Shown in pieces: positions 38,930 through 50,576 of a DNA stretch of 64,000 bases; the first letter of the stretch is position 1, and each line of letters begins with the position of its first letter. Both the position numbers and the translations under genes were made by a program. The stretch spans positions 1 to 64,000 of the forward strand of contig NZ_CAJYGK010000156.1 in NCBI RefSeq assembly GCF_913773725.1, written 5' to 3'. The notes below the pieces were generated by a model. That model ran no database searches and was not told the origin of the DNA. It saw nothing but the letters and a program-made list of their open reading frames with translations. This DNA comes from an uncultured Aquabacterium sp. Lineage in GTDB: Bacteria > Pseudomonadota > Gammaproteobacteria > Burkholderiales > Burkholderiaceae_C.

Positions 38930-39454
38930 CTAGAGCCCAAGGGTGGTAGGGGGCAGGGCCTCCGACGAGCGTTGCAAAATTACGTCAAGTTCGGCACGCC
39001 ACTCGCCGATTCTGACGGGATCGCGTGTCCACAGACCGGTTCCGCGCAAAGGATCCAGCACTTTCACAGCCAGGACATCGCCGACGATCACGAGGGTGGG
39101 CACCTCGTCCTTCAGGCCCTCGTGCGCTTCACGGCAGGCGACACGGTGCGCCCAGGTGGTGCGCCACGCGACCCAGCGCGGATGCCGGCCAGGCAAGTCG
39201 TCATAGCGCGCGGCCAGCAGCGTCGCATGGCGCCGCCCACCCGCCAGGGCCCACTGATGCCAGGTTTCCATCACAGCCCGCTCCCCCAGGGGCCAGTGAG
39301 CGAAATGGGCATCGGCCAGCCAGACATCAAGGGCCTGCGCGGCCGCCAATGCCATGGCGGCACGGAACCGATCCTCGGCGCCGCGCCAGCCTTCGATGCG
39401 CCCCGTCTCCGGGGTCCCGCCCTCCGACGGCTCGGGCAAAACGGCTTCGCTCAT
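38930..39454 (-). CDS. Conserved hypothetical protein, partner of RoxA-like oxygenase
   Basis: A 174-residue soluble protein without signal peptide or recognised domain. It is rich in Trp, Arg, His and Ala, with blocks such as HFAHWPLGERAVMETWHQWA and RHATLLAARYDDLPGRHPRW. ATG 39454 was chosen since the upstream extension overlaps the oxygenase gene. It lies 29 bases after the RoxA-like gene on the same strand, so co-transcription is likely. I do not recognise its function. Confidence 0.75.
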   Translation of the reverse strand: MSEAVLPEPSEGGTPETGRIEGWRGAEDRFRAAMALAAAQALDVWLADAHFAHWPLGERAVMETWHQWALAGGRRHATLLAARYDDLPGRHPRWVAWRTTWAHRVACREAHEGLKDEVPTLVIVGDVLAVKVLDPLRGTGLWTRDPVRIGEWRAELDVILQRSSEALPPTTLGL

Positions 39455-39483
39455 GGCGGGTCTCCCCTCGGACTTGGTCCGGT

Positions 39484-40764
39484 TCAGCCTGCATGCGGAT
39501 GGAGCCAACCATCCTCCGCCCACTGGTCCAGCAGTTCGCGCAACGCCGGGCTCGCCTGGGCGACCGTGCGCGCATCCAGCCAGCGCTGGTCCGCCAGTCG
39601 CTGGAGGTGCCGTGCATCCTTGCCCGCGGCACGCCATGACTCACCGTTTGCAAAGACACGTCGGCCGTCGTAGACCATGCGCGTGCGCGCGTCCAGCCGG
39701 ACGCCGACCCCATCGGGCAACGGCTCCCCGGCATGGAACCACACGCGCGGCTTGGGTTCGGTCAGGACTTCCCCGAGCGCGGTCTTCAGCGCCTCCGGGT
39801 CCTTCAGCAAGCGGGCCACGGCCTCTGCCGCAAAGCCCTGCAGCGCTTCGGGCACCTGACCAGGCTGAGTGGTCGCCGGCTGGTTCGGATCCTTGTAGAG
39901 CCGGGGCGTCTCCGGAGCATCCAGGCCTTCCACCCAGCGCACCAGCACCTCACGGGCCAGTTCGGTCGCCTCCGGCACGCGGAACCCGATCGAGCACGTC
40001 ATGCACTCTCCACCTTCCGCGATCCCGTCATGCGCCCAGCGAGGCGGCAGGTACAGCATGTCGCCGGGCTCGAGCACCCACTCCTCCTCGGGCTCGAAGT
40101 TCGTGAGTATCTTCAACGGCACATCGGGTTGCAACGCCGCATCCTTCAGCGGCCCGATCCGCCAGCGGCGACGGCCGTGCACCTGCAGCAGAAACACGTC
40201 GTACGAGTCGAAATGGGGGCCGACACCGCCCTGCTCGGTGGCAAACGAGATCATCAGGTCGTCCAACCGGGCATCCGGCACGAAGCGGAATTGCTGGAGC
40301 ATCGCTTCTGCGGCCGGCACGTGCATGTCCAGGCCCTGTACCAGCAGGGTCCAGCCGGGCTGCGTCAGGGCCGGCAACTGACGGCGCGAAAACGGCCCAT
40401 GCGCCAACCGCCAGCCCGGGTCGGGCTCGGCACGGCGCCGGGCCGGCTGCTTGCCTGCTGGCGCACCCGAATCGCCCGAGGGCAGTGACTGCACGATGAG
40501 CCGGGACTCGACCTCTTCCTCTGCGGCGAGGGCGAACAGTGCCGCACGGTCCAGCGGCGGCTGCACACCGGGCATGGCCTGCCGGATGAGCAACGGCTTC
40601 TTCTGCCAGTAGCGCCGCATGAAGACCTGCGGGCTGATGCCACCTAGCAGCGGAGTGGGCGCGTCAATGTCGATGGCCGGCGCCACCAGAGACGGAGCCA
40701 CCGCGGCAATCGGGGTGGTCGGGGCAGCCGCAGCATTGCGGCGGGGAGCGGTTTGTCGAGACAT
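39484..40764 (-). CDS. RoxA/YcfD-like cupin (JmjC) oxygenase, putative ribosomal protein L16 arginine hydroxylase
   Basis: A 426-residue 2-oxoglutarate/Fe(II) oxygenase. The conserved entry is FMRRYWQKKPLLIRQAMPG (residues ~47-65). The iron ligands lie in GVGPHFDSYDVFLLQVHGRRRW (His and Asp; shown here in part) and YLPPRWAHDG. E. coli YcfD hydroxylates Arg81 of ribosomal protein L16, so the same job is likely. The first ~40 residues are an Ala/Pro-rich extension. ATG 40764 has CACAAT six bases upstream and no SD, suggesting a leaderless mRNA. It is divergent from slyD. Confidence 0.87.
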   Translation of the reverse strand: MSRQTAPRRNAAAAPTTPIAAVAPSLVAPAIDIDAPTPLLGGISPQVFMRRYWQKKPLLIRQAMPGVQPPLDRAALFALAAEEEVESRLIVQSLPSGDSGAPAGKQPARRRAEPDPGWRLAHGPFSRRQLPALTQPGWTLLVQGLDMHVPAAEAMLQQFRFVPDARLDDLMISFATEQGGVGPHFDSYDVFLLQVHGRRRWRIGPLKDAALQPDVPLKILTNFEPEEEWVLEPGDMLYLPPRWAHDGIAEGGECMTCSIGFRVPEATELAREVLVRWVEGLDAPETPRLYKDPNQPATTQPGQVPEALQGFAAEAVARLLKDPEALKTALGEVLTEPKPRVWFHAGEPLPDGVGVRLDARTRMVYDGRRVFANGESWRAAGKDARHLQRLADQRWLDARTVAQASPALRELLDQWAEDGWLHPHAG

Positions 40765-40770
40765 GCCGCG

Positions 40771-40776
40771 ATTGTG
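40771..40776 (-). promoter_or_regulatory. Candidate -10 (CACAAT) for leaderless RoxA-like gene
   Basis: CACAAT, then CGCGGC, then ATG on the minus strand. A transcript starting 6-7 bases after the box would begin at the start codon. No Shine-Dalgarno sequence is present. The same layout precedes surE, rlmD and the DUF455 gene. Confidence 0.4.
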
Positions 40777-40839
40777 CGTCGAGCCGGGTGCCGGACAGCT
40801 GAGCGCGCTCAATTCCGCATGCCGTGAGATGATCGCGCC

Positions 40840-41364
40840 ATGATCATTTCTTCTCCGTGCGTGGTGAGCCTGTGGTGGCGTCTCGAGGACGCCCAGGGCC
40901 AGTTGATTGATGAGTTGCAGGAACCGATGGAGTTTCTGGTCGGCGGCGAGGACCTGCTCGCCAAGGTCGAAGAGACCCTGATGGGCCAGAGCGAGGGCTT
41001 CGAGGCCCACCTGTTCCTCGAGCCCGAGCACGCCTTCGGTGATTACAACGCGGACCTCGTCTTCTTCGAGTCACGCGACATCTTCGTGGACGGCGTGTCG
41101 GAAGGCATGCAGTTCGACGGCCCGCCGGACGGGGCCACGACGCCGGATCTGCCCAAAGAGGCGATCTACACCGTCACCGAGGTGTATGACAGCCATGTCG
41201 TGCTCGATGGCAACCACCCGCTGGCGGGTCTGGCGCTGCGCCTGTCGCTGAAGGTGCACGACGTGCGCACCGCCACCGAGGAGGAGATCGAACAGGGTTC
41301 GGTTTCGGCATCGCCTTTCAGCCTGGCGCCGCCGTCTGCGCCGCCGGGCGAAACCCTGCACTGA
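40840..41364 (+). CDS. slyD: FKBP-type peptidyl-prolyl isomerase, SlyD-like
   Basis: A 174-residue isomerase/chaperone. The FKBP part is interrupted by an insert-in-flap chaperone domain as in SlyD (EAHLFLEPEHAFGDYNADLV, near residues 55-75). GGEDLLAKVEETLMGQSEG gives the conserved core and NHPLAGLALRLSLKVHDV closes the FKBP fold. It lacks the His-rich metal-binding tail of E. coli SlyD. It is divergent from the RoxA-like gene across 75 bp. Confidence 0.9.
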   Translation: MIISSPCVVSLWWRLEDAQGQLIDELQEPMEFLVGGEDLLAKVEETLMGQSEGFEAHLFLEPEHAFGDYNADLVFFESRDIFVDGVSEGMQFDGPPDGATTPDLPKEAIYTVTEVYDSHVVLDGNHPLAGLALRLSLKVHDVRTATEEEIEQGSVSASPFSLAPPSAPPGETLH

Positions 41365-41379
41365 ACGGCGCAGGGCGCC

Positions 41380-41832
41380 TCAGCCGCGCCCGGTGGAGCC
41401 GAAGCCGCCCTCGCCCCGCGCAGAGGCCTGGTCGAAGCTCTCCACCTGTCGGAAGGTGGCCTGCACCACTGGCACGATCACCAGCTGGGCGATGCGCTCC
41501 ATGGGCTGGACGGTGAAAGCGGCCGGGCCGCGGTTCCAGCAGCTGACCATCAAGGGGCCCTGGTAGTCGGAGTCGATGAGCCCGACCAGGTTGCCCAGCA
41601 CGATGCCGTGCTTGTGCCCCAACCCCGAGCGCGGCAGGATCATCGCAGCCAGCCCTGGGTCCCCCAGGTGGATGGACAGACCGGTAGGAATGAGCTCGGC
41701 CTGCCCGGGGGCCAGCACCAGCGGCTGGTCCAGACAGGCGCGCAGATCCAGCCCGGCACTGCCCGGCGTGGCATAGGCCGGCATGGCATCGGCCATGCGG
41801 GGATCCAGGAGACGAACGTCGACGGTGGTCAT
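41380..41832 (-). CDS. dut: dUTP diphosphatase
   Basis: A 150-residue trimeric dUTPase that hydrolyses dUTP to dUMP and keeps uracil out of DNA. All five motifs are visible: [35 protein letters not shown] and [12 protein letters not shown]. Length is normal. It follows coaBC on the minus strand with an 8-base gap, the usual coaBC-dut pair. Confidence 0.97.
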   Translation of the reverse strand: MTTVDVRLLDPRMADAMPAYATPGSAGLDLRACLDQPLVLAPGQAELIPTGLSIHLGDPGLAAMILPRSGLGHKHGIVLGNLVGLIDSDYQGPLMVSCWNRGPAAFTVQPMERIAQLVIVPVVQATFRQVESFDQASARGEGGFGSTGRG

Positions 41833-41840
41833 GTGAAAGG

Positions 41841-43073
41841 TCAGGCGGGAAGTCGTGCAAGGCGGTCGGCCAGTTCCTGCATCAGCAGGCGCGCGAGGCT
41901 GAGCTTGTCAGCCTGGCTGCCGTCCGCGGGCAGGGGATGGTGGGATTGGGCATCGACCACCAGCAAGCTGTTGTCGTCGCGGCCGAACGTGGCCGGCCCC
42001 AGGTTGCCAATGATGAGCGGGATGCGCTTGCGCTGCAGCTTGGCCTGCGCGTGCATCAGCAGGTGTTCGCTCTCGGCGGCAAAACCGACGCAGTAAGGTG
42101 GCCGCGGCAAGGCCGCCACGGCCGCCAGGATGTCTGGGTTCTCGGTCAGCTCGAACGTGGGGGCCACCTTCTTGCCTTCCTTCTTGATCTTCTGATCACT
42201 CTGAGAGGCCGGCCGCCAGTCGGCCACAGCCGCGGTGGCGATGAACACCTCGTGCACGGCCGCAGCTGGCAACACCACGTCGTACATCTGCTGCGCGGTC
42301 ATCACATCGATGCGGCGCACACCGGCCGGAGTGGGCAGGTGAACGGGGCCGGCCACCAGCGTGACGTCGGCACCGGCTTCCTGCGCGGCGCGGGCAATGG
42401 CAAAGCCCATCTTGCCGCTCGAATGGTTGGTGATGCCCCGAACGGGATCGATGGGCTCGAACGTGGGCCCCGCCGTGACAAGCACAGTACGCCCTGTCAG
42501 CACCTTGGGCTGGAAATGGGCCACGAGCGCGTCGCGCAAGGCTTCGGGCTCGAGCATGCGACCGTCTCCGGTCTCGCCGCAGGCCTGATCGCCGCAACCA
42601 GGGCCCAGCACGACGGTACCGTCGGCCTGCAGGGTGGCGATGTTGCGTTGGGTGGCCGGATGGGACCACATCTCGCGGTTCATGGCCGGCGCAACCAGCA
42701 GCGCCGCGCTCTCCCGGGGACGGGCCAGGCAGGTCAGGCTCAGCAACTCGTCGGCGCGGCCCGTGGCCAGCTTGGCGAGGAAATCGGCACTGGCCGGCGC
42801 GATCAGGATGGCGTCGGCCTCCCGCCCGAGGTTGATGTGCGGCATGTTGTTCGCCGCCCGGGCATCCCACTGGCTGGTGTACACCAGTCGCCCCGACAAG
42901 GCCTGCATCGTCACCGGGGTGATGAAGGCCTCGGCCGCCTCGGTCATGATGACCTGGACGGTGGCGCCGGCCTTGGTGAGCAGCCGCACCAGTTCGGCGG
43001 ACTTGTAGCAGGCGATGCCGCCGGTCAGGCCCAGCACGATGTGCCGGCCTTGAAGCTCATTGCGATCTGACAT
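41841..43073 (-). CDS. coaBC: Bifunctional phosphopantothenoylcysteine decarboxylase/phosphopantothenate-cysteine ligase
   Basis: A 410-residue bifunctional enzyme of coenzyme A synthesis. The N-terminal flavoprotein CoaC domain shows [19 protein letters not shown] and the substrate-binding [20 protein letters not shown], with PAMNREMW and the Cys loop [16 protein letters not shown]. The CoaB ligase domain begins near residue 190 ([20 protein letters not shown]) and ends with [14 protein letters not shown]. It is co-transcribed with dut. ATG 43073 is normal. Confidence 0.96.
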   Translation of the reverse strand: MSDRNELQGRHIVLGLTGGIACYKSAELVRLLTKAGATVQVIMTEAAEAFITPVTMQALSGRLVYTSQWDARAANNMPHINLGREADAILIAPASADFLAKLATGRADELLSLTCLARPRESAALLVAPAMNREMWSHPATQRNIATLQADGTVVLGPGCGDQACGETGDGRMLEPEALRDALVAHFQPKVLTGRTVLVTAGPTFEPIDPVRGITNHSSGKMGFAIARAAQEAGADVTLVAGPVHLPTPAGVRRIDVMTAQQMYDVVLPAAAVHEVFIATAAVADWRPASQSDQKIKKEGKKVAPTFELTENPDILAAVAALPRPPYCVGFAAESEHLLMHAQAKLQRKRIPLIIGNLGPATFGRDDNSLLVVDAQSHHPLPADGSQADKLSLARLLMQELADRLARLPA

Positions 43074-43111
43074 GAGCCGGGACTCTATCAGGCTCCCGGC
43101 CGCGACGCGTC

Positions 43112-44167
43112 TCAGCGGGCCACGCCCACCGCATTGAGTTGATTGCGGTAGGCGCTGGGCGACAGTCCGGTCCAGCGCTTGAATGCGAAGGTGAAGGCGC
43201 GACGGTCGGAGAATCCCAGCTCGGTGCTGATGGACTCCATGCTGATGGCGCGACGCTTGAGCATCACGCGAGCACGGTGCAGCTTCGCCTCGGACTGGAT
43301 GTCCACGTACTTGACGCCCTCGGCCTGCAGACGACGCTGCAGGGTTCTGGGGTGCAGGCCCAGGGCCCCGGCGGTGGCGTCCAGCCCTTCGCGCAGGAGC
43401 TCGGGGCGGCGCTCCAGCGCCCAGCGGACCTCATCCGACACGCGGCGCGACCCGCCTTCCTGGTTCAGGCGGCGCTCGATCATCTGGCGCGCTCGGGTCA
43501 GCACCTGCGGCACCGGCGTGCGCAAGGGGGCGTCCAGCCAGCGCCGATCCATGACGAGCGCGTCCATGCCTTCGTCGAAGAACACCGGGACCCGGAAATG
43601 GTCGTTGAACTCCTGTGCGTAATCCGGCTTCGGCCCGGACACGCGCACCGACAGCAGCCATTGCGGCTCCCGCGTGGCGCGGGTGATGAGCTGGTAGATC
43701 GCGGCCAGTACCACCTCACGTACCGAGGCGAGCTTGGCGCTGTCGGCGTGCGGGACCGTCATTTCGACCCGCAGATGGGCTTCGGCGTTGAACTCGTCCA
43801 GGCGCAACTCCATCCACGGCGCAACCAGTTCGCGCGCCCAGCCGGCCAGCTCGAGGATGTCGCGCACCGTCGAGCAGGACGCGATGAAGGCATCGAACTC
43901 GGCGTAGTGCTCGAAGACAAAGCAGTCCCCGAGCACAAAGGGGAAATGCCGCCCCTTGGCCCGCTCCACGCACTGGGAAAAGGCCTTGAGCAGGGCCTCG
44001 GGGGTCACCCGCAGTTGCGCCTGCGTCTTGTCATTGAGGCCGATGCCGGCCTCGCTCAGCGCCTGCTCGACGTGAAACCCGCACACGGATGCGGCCTGGC
44101 GCCAGCTACCCAGGGCAGGCAGAGGAACGGACGACGTGGTGGGGCGTGTGGCTTGCGAGGCTTGCAT
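43112..44167 (-). CDS. AraC-family transcriptional regulator (arabinose-binding-like N-terminal domain)
   Basis: A 351-residue regulator. The N-terminal ~200 residues resemble the PF12625-type sensor, and the C-terminal ~100 residues carry the two helix-turn-helix motifs: LHPRTLQRRLQAEGVKYVDI and ISTELGFSDRRAFTFAFKRW, ending GLSPSAYRNQL. ATG 44167 begins MQASQATRPTTSS; the longer frame to 44377 crosses the intergenic region. Its closest visible relative is the next AraC gene (44482-45552). It is divergent from nothing nearby; upstream is a 314-bp intergenic region. Confidence 0.88.
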   Translation of the reverse strand: MQASQATRPTTSSVPLPALGSWRQAASVCGFHVEQALSEAGIGLNDKTQAQLRVTPEALLKAFSQCVERAKGRHFPFVLGDCFVFEHYAEFDAFIASCSTVRDILELAGWARELVAPWMELRLDEFNAEAHLRVEMTVPHADSAKLASVREVVLAAIYQLITRATREPQWLLSVRVSGPKPDYAQEFNDHFRVPVFFDEGMDALVMDRRWLDAPLRTPVPQVLTRARQMIERRLNQEGGSRRVSDEVRWALERRPELLREGLDATAGALGLHPRTLQRRLQAEGVKYVDIQSEAKLHRARVMLKRRAISMESISTELGFSDRRAFTFAFKRWTGLSPSAYRNQLNAVGVAR

Positions 44168-44481
44168 GGCGGTCCTGTTCAGGTCGACTACACAGTAAGG
44201 ACGGGTGATACATCTGACAACCCATCTTTCCCAATTTGATGCCGTTACAAATCGCGTTAGACGGACATCGCATGTGTCTGAATTTAGGCCCCACCCCGGT
44301 GGCCGCCAAGGAATGTTGGACGCCAAATGGGATGAATAAGCGTCACTCCCCCCATCCCAGTGGCCTGAAAGAGCCAAATGGTACCGCGTGGTTTCCCTTG
44401 GTGCGGTACAAAAGGCGCAAAAACAAGGCCCCCCCAGGGGCCCTTCCGACTACATCCGTTACAAGATTCGGAGACCGGAAA
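44168..44481. other. Intergenic region, 314 bp, between the two AraC-type genes
   Basis: Holds the candidate terminator of the second AraC gene (44419-44445) and the presumed promoter of the first. It is less GC-rich than the surrounding genes around 44200-44260. No ORF with coding character, repeat family or RNA structure beyond the terminator was recognised. Confidence 0.6.
44419..44445 (-). terminator. Putative terminator after second AraC-type gene
   Basis: Minus-strand AAGGGCCCC and GGGGCCTT pair with one bulged G, followed by GTTTTTG. It lies about 35 bases after the stop at 44482. The interrupted U tract makes it moderate. Confidence 0.5.
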
Positions 44482-45552
44482 TCACAGTTGGCGCTCCCGC
44501 CATGCACTGGGTGTACAGCCTTCCCAGCGCTTGAAGGCGGCGGTGAAGGCACGTCGATCCGAGAACCCCAGACGCGCACTGATGTCGTCGATGGAGAGCT
44601 CGCCCCGCTTGAGCCAGTCGCACGCCAGGCGATGGCGCATCCGAGCCTGCACCCCCAGGTAGCTGTCGTTCTCGTCTTTCAGGCGCCGCTGCAGGGTGCG
44701 GGGATGCAGGTTGAGGCGATCCGCCATGTCCTCGACCCCCAGCGCCAGCAAGGCGGGCTCGCGGGCAATGAGCTCTTCCACCTCGGCGGCCACCCCCTGG
44801 CGCCGGGCCTCCTTGCCCAGGCGCTGCTCGGCCAGTCGCTGTGCCTGCTCGTGCAGGGCAGGAAACGCCCCCTCCAACGGCACGTCGAGCGCCGCGCGAT
44901 CGAAGATCAGCGCGTCCTCCTTCTGCCCGAAACGGACCATGCCCTCCGGGAAGAAGCGGCGCATCTGCTCGGCATACGGCGTGGCGTCTTCGGCGATCTG
45001 GAAGTGCACCGCGCGGAAGTTGTCCTCGTGGCCCACCAGGTTGCGCCCGAACTTGCGCACACACGCCATGATCGCGTGAGACACCAGGTGCAAGGGCAGG
45101 CCGAAGCTGGTCAGGTTCGGCACCGGCACATCGAAGCCGATGACGACCTTGGCCTCATCGCCCTTCTCCTCCAGTTCGATGGTGATCCAGGGCAGCACCA
45201 CCTTGCGGGCCATCTTGGCCGCATTGAGCGCGTCGCGCAGCGTGGGGCTGGTGGTCAGCAGCGTCTCGAATTCAGGCAACGATTCGAAGGCAAAGGTGTC
45301 CCCCAGCACCAGCGGAAAGTAATGGTCCGGAGACATGGCCACGCACTGTTCCAGCACGGACACCATCTGCAGCGGCGACACCCTGGCCTCTTCGAGGCGG
45401 ATGAGGTCGATGGTGATCCCCGCCTCTTTGAACAAGGGCTGCACGTTGAAACCGCACTTGGCGGCGGCCTTGATCCAGCTGGACAGCATGAACAGCGGGA
45501 TGGGCTTGATGCCCAGCGCCTCCAGCATGGCGGGCGGAAGTGGAATACGCAT
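44482..45552 (-). CDS. AraC-family transcriptional regulator (second copy)
   Basis: A 356-residue regulator similar in plan to the first: sensor domain with PLFMLSSWIKAAAKCGFNVQ and FPLVLGDTFAFESLPEFETL, then an AraC HTH ending LGFSDRRAFTAAFKRWEGCT. Shared words with the first copy (LHPRTLQRRL, LGFSDRRAFT) point to a common origin. ATG 45552 is preferred; a GTG at 45567 would also be in frame but sits inside a perfect palindrome (45561-45587) and lacks a well-spaced SD. It lies downstream of the PF10118 genes on the same strand. Confidence 0.88.
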   Translation of the reverse strand: MRIPLPPAMLEALGIKPIPLFMLSSWIKAAAKCGFNVQPLFKEAGITIDLIRLEEARVSPLQMVSVLEQCVAMSPDHYFPLVLGDTFAFESLPEFETLLTTSPTLRDALNAAKMARKVVLPWITIELEEKGDEAKVVIGFDVPVPNLTSFGLPLHLVSHAIMACVRKFGRNLVGHEDNFRAVHFQIAEDATPYAEQMRRFFPEGMVRFGQKEDALIFDRAALDVPLEGAFPALHEQAQRLAEQRLGKEARRQGVAAEVEELIAREPALLALGVEDMADRLNLHPRTLQRRLKDENDSYLGVQARMRHRLACDWLKRGELSIDDISARLGFSDRRAFTAAFKRWEGCTPSAWRERQL

Positions 45553-45560
45553 AAACGAAA

Positions 45561-45587
45561 TCGGCACACTCCCAATGAGTGTGCCGA
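45561..45587. promoter_or_regulatory. Perfect 11-bp-arm palindrome upstream of AraC-type gene
   Basis: TCGGCACACTC-CCAAT-GAGTGTGCCGA: 11-base arms around a 5-base centre, 9 bases before ATG 45552 and between this gene and the PF10118 gene. It could be an operator for autoregulation, or a stem covering the ribosome site. No U tract follows. Confidence 0.65.
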
Positions 45588-45625
45588 AGTCTAACCAGTT
45601 CAGGCAGCGCGCGCGGCGGAATCCG

Positions 45626-46513
45626 TCAGCGCACCAGGGCAGCGCGCATCAGTTCGCTCGCTTCGACCGGGTCACGGTTGACGCTGAAGGCAGCCAGCCA
45701 CTGCTCGTAGCCGGGCTGCTCCGTTTCCTGCCATGGATGGAAGTTCACTCGGTAGTAAGGGAAGTAGTGCTTGATCAGCGGGGCCAGCAGGCCCGACGGC
45801 TTGAGCAACCACCACATGCCCTTCATCTGCATCTTGCGGCGCTCCCACCACGAGAAGCCGTCCATCTTCAGCATTTGATGGCAGAAGTAGTGGATGGTGA
45901 AGGGAAACATCACGCTGGTGTGCAGCATGGCTCCGATGCGTTTGAAGTAGCCCACCTTGGCATGGTCGATCATGACGTCATACGCCACCCCCTTGTGCTC
46001 GACCTCTTCAATCGCATGCCAGGCATACATGGCCCGGACGCGCGGATCCGCCTTCTTCATGATGTCGCGCTTGTCGAACAGCGTGTGCGCGCCGATCGAC
46101 GTGAAGTGCTCCAGCGCACACGTGATGGCCAACGTGTACTCGCGGCTGCGGTGCCCGCGATAGTGGACAAAGAGCAGGTCGTCCAGCCACTTCGTGAGGC
46201 GATCGACATCGATGCCCTGCTGACGCAGGCGTTCGTTGTACTGGTTGTGCACCATGCTGTGCTGGGCTTCCTGGCGGTTGAAGCCCTTGATCTCGTCGAG
46301 CAACTGCGGATCCCGGATGCGGTCACGGAAGTCACGCACGCAGGTCATGAAGAATTTCTCGCCTGGGGGAAAGATGATCGACATGGCGTCGAACAGTCGG
46401 GTCTTGAAAGGATCTCCCTCGAACCAGTACTTCGGAATGTCCTTGTCGTCGAGGTTGAAGTCGAGACGCTCGCGCGGCACGATGGGGTGCAGGGCGGGGT
46501 ACTTGGTGGTCAT
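45626..46513 (-). CDS. PF10118 predicted metal-dependent hydrolase (ferritin-like), copy 1
   Basis: A 295-residue cytoplasmic protein of family PF10118 (COG3687), called metal-dependent hydrolase but with ferritin-like helices. Candidate metal ligands are QEAQHSMVH (residues ~90-98), ALEHFTS (~142) and HAIEEVEHKGVAYDV (~178-192), an E-ExxH-E-ExxH pattern of di-iron oxidases. The C-terminus carries HPWQETEQPGYEQWLAAF, shared with copy 2. ATG 46513 has SD AGAGG. Its substrate is unknown. Confidence 0.85.
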   Translation of the reverse strand: MTTKYPALHPIVPRERLDFNLDDKDIPKYWFEGDPFKTRLFDAMSIIFPPGEKFFMTCVRDFRDRIRDPQLLDEIKGFNRQEAQHSMVHNQYNERLRQQGIDVDRLTKWLDDLLFVHYRGHRSREYTLAITCALEHFTSIGAHTLFDKRDIMKKADPRVRAMYAWHAIEEVEHKGVAYDVMIDHAKVGYFKRIGAMLHTSVMFPFTIHYFCHQMLKMDGFSWWERRKMQMKGMWWLLKPSGLLAPLIKHYFPYYRVNFHPWQETEQPGYEQWLAAFSVNRDPVEASELMRAALVR

Positions 46514-46652
46514 GGCTTGCCTCTTTGTTGTGTTGTGATGCAATGCCGTCATTCTTCGGAACACCCCTTCTACCCAGAAGGATGAAGCGTGACAGCAAGG
46601 TTTCGGCTGCGACACCCAGCCATCAGGGGTTTCCCGGGGTGCCGAGCAGACG

Positions 46653-46676
46653 AAAAAAAGGGCCCCGAGGGGCCCT
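46653..46676 (-). terminator. Rho-independent terminator after PF10118 copy 2
   Basis: Minus strand AGGGCCCC-TC-GGGGCCCT followed by seven T residues (last bases shared with the stem). It lies 35 bases after the stop at 46711, so the two PF10118 genes have separate transcripts, at least in part. Confidence 0.85.
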
Positions 46677-46710
46677 GAATCTCTTAGGAGTCGAGAAAGG
46701 ATGGTCGTGA

Positions 46711-47604
46711 TCAGAGTGCCAGTGCCATGCGCGTTTCTTCGCTGGCCTTGACCGGGTCACCGCTGGCGTTGAACGCCGCCAGCCACTGCTCGTAGCCCGG
46801 CTGCTCGGTTTCCTGCCAGGGGTGGTAGCCCGGCTTGTAGTACTGCCAGTAGGCCTTGGCCATGGGCTGCAGCAGGCCGCCCGGCTTGAACATCCACACG
46901 ATGCCCTTGGCCGACAGCTTCAGCCGCTGCCAGCCGGTGAAACCGTCGTGCTTCAGCAGCGCATGCTGCACCCGGTGAATCGTGACGGGGAACATCACGG
47001 TGGCATGCACGAGGGCCGCCACGCGCTTGAAGTAGCCCACCTTGGCGTAGTCTTCCATCACGTCATAGGCCACGCCCTTGTGCTCCACCTCTTCGATGGC
47101 GTGCCAGTTGTACATGGCCCGCACCCGGTGATCGGCGTGCTTCATGATGTCGCGCTTGTCGAACAGGCTGTGGGCGATGATGGACGTGAAGTGCTCCAGC
47201 GCCGAGGTAACCGCCAGGTTGTAGCCCTTGCTGTACTTGCTGCGGTAGTCCTTGTTCAGCATGTTGTCGACGAAGGCCGTCAGCTTGTCGACATCGACGC
47301 CCTGCTTGCGCAGGCGGTCATTGTCCTGGCGGTGCACCATGCTGTGCTGGGCTTCCTGCAGGTTGAAATCCTTGATTTCCTGCAGAAGCTTGGGATCGTT
47401 GATCTGGTCGCGGAAATCGCGCACGCAGTTCATGAAGTACTTCTCGCCCGGCGGGAAGATGATGGACAGCGCGTCCCAGAAGCGGGATTGGAACGGGTCG
47501 CCGCCCATCCAGTACTTCGGAATGTCGCCATCCAGACCGAACTGCAGCTTCAGTCGCGGCACGATGGGGTGCTTGGCGGTGGCTTTGATGGTATCGGTGC
47601 TCAT
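46711..47604 (-). CDS. PF10118 predicted metal-dependent hydrolase (ferritin-like), copy 2
   Basis: A 297-residue paralogue of the 45626-46513 gene, similar along its whole length. It has the same ligand set: LQEAQHSMVHRQ, SALEHFTSIIAH and NWHAIEEVEHKGVAYDVM. It begins MSTDTIKATAKHPIVPRLKL and ends ASEETRMALAL. GAGG stands nine bases before ATG 47604. A di-iron site is inferred from the motifs. The tandem pair suggests gene duplication with divergence. Confidence 0.86.
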   Translation of the reverse strand: MSTDTIKATAKHPIVPRLKLQFGLDGDIPKYWMGGDPFQSRFWDALSIIFPPGEKYFMNCVRDFRDQINDPKLLQEIKDFNLQEAQHSMVHRQDNDRLRKQGVDVDKLTAFVDNMLNKDYRSKYSKGYNLAVTSALEHFTSIIAHSLFDKRDIMKHADHRVRAMYNWHAIEEVEHKGVAYDVMEDYAKVGYFKRVAALVHATVMFPVTIHRVQHALLKHDGFTGWQRLKLSAKGIVWMFKPGGLLQPMAKAYWQYYKPGYHPWQETEQPGYEQWLAAFNASGDPVKASEETRMALAL

Positions 47605-47744
47605 GGAGATCTGCCTCAGGAGGGGTTCATTTTGATTCCCACTTTAGAAAACCGATGCCGATCCCGACAGGATGTTGCGCGACTGGAAGGATTCCTGGCT
47701 GACAAATTCCCGATCCCGGGCCGCGTCAAAGCCGATTCGCCATG

Positions 47745-47769
47745 AAAAAAGCGCCCCGGAGGGCGCTTT
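47745..47769 (-). terminator. Rho-independent terminator after alaS
   Basis: Minus strand AAAGCGCCC-TCCG-GGGCGCTTT followed by TTT. The stem is 9 bp. It lies ~32 bases after the alaS stop (47801). Confidence 0.88.
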
Positions 47770-47800
47770 CCATGCAAGAGGCCGCCAACGCAGCCCGAGA

Positions 47801-50428
<2,628 letters not shown>

Positions 50429-50576
50429 CCGGGGTCTTTCTCTTAGGGCTGGGCGCCAGGGGGCGGCGTGCAACAGCAATCCACCTCGCGGGCAGGGCTC
50501 AGCGAAGCCCCTGATTATAGATTTCGGGCCGCCCCCTATGATGGCCCGCCATCAAGACCTGTCACGGAGCCACACC

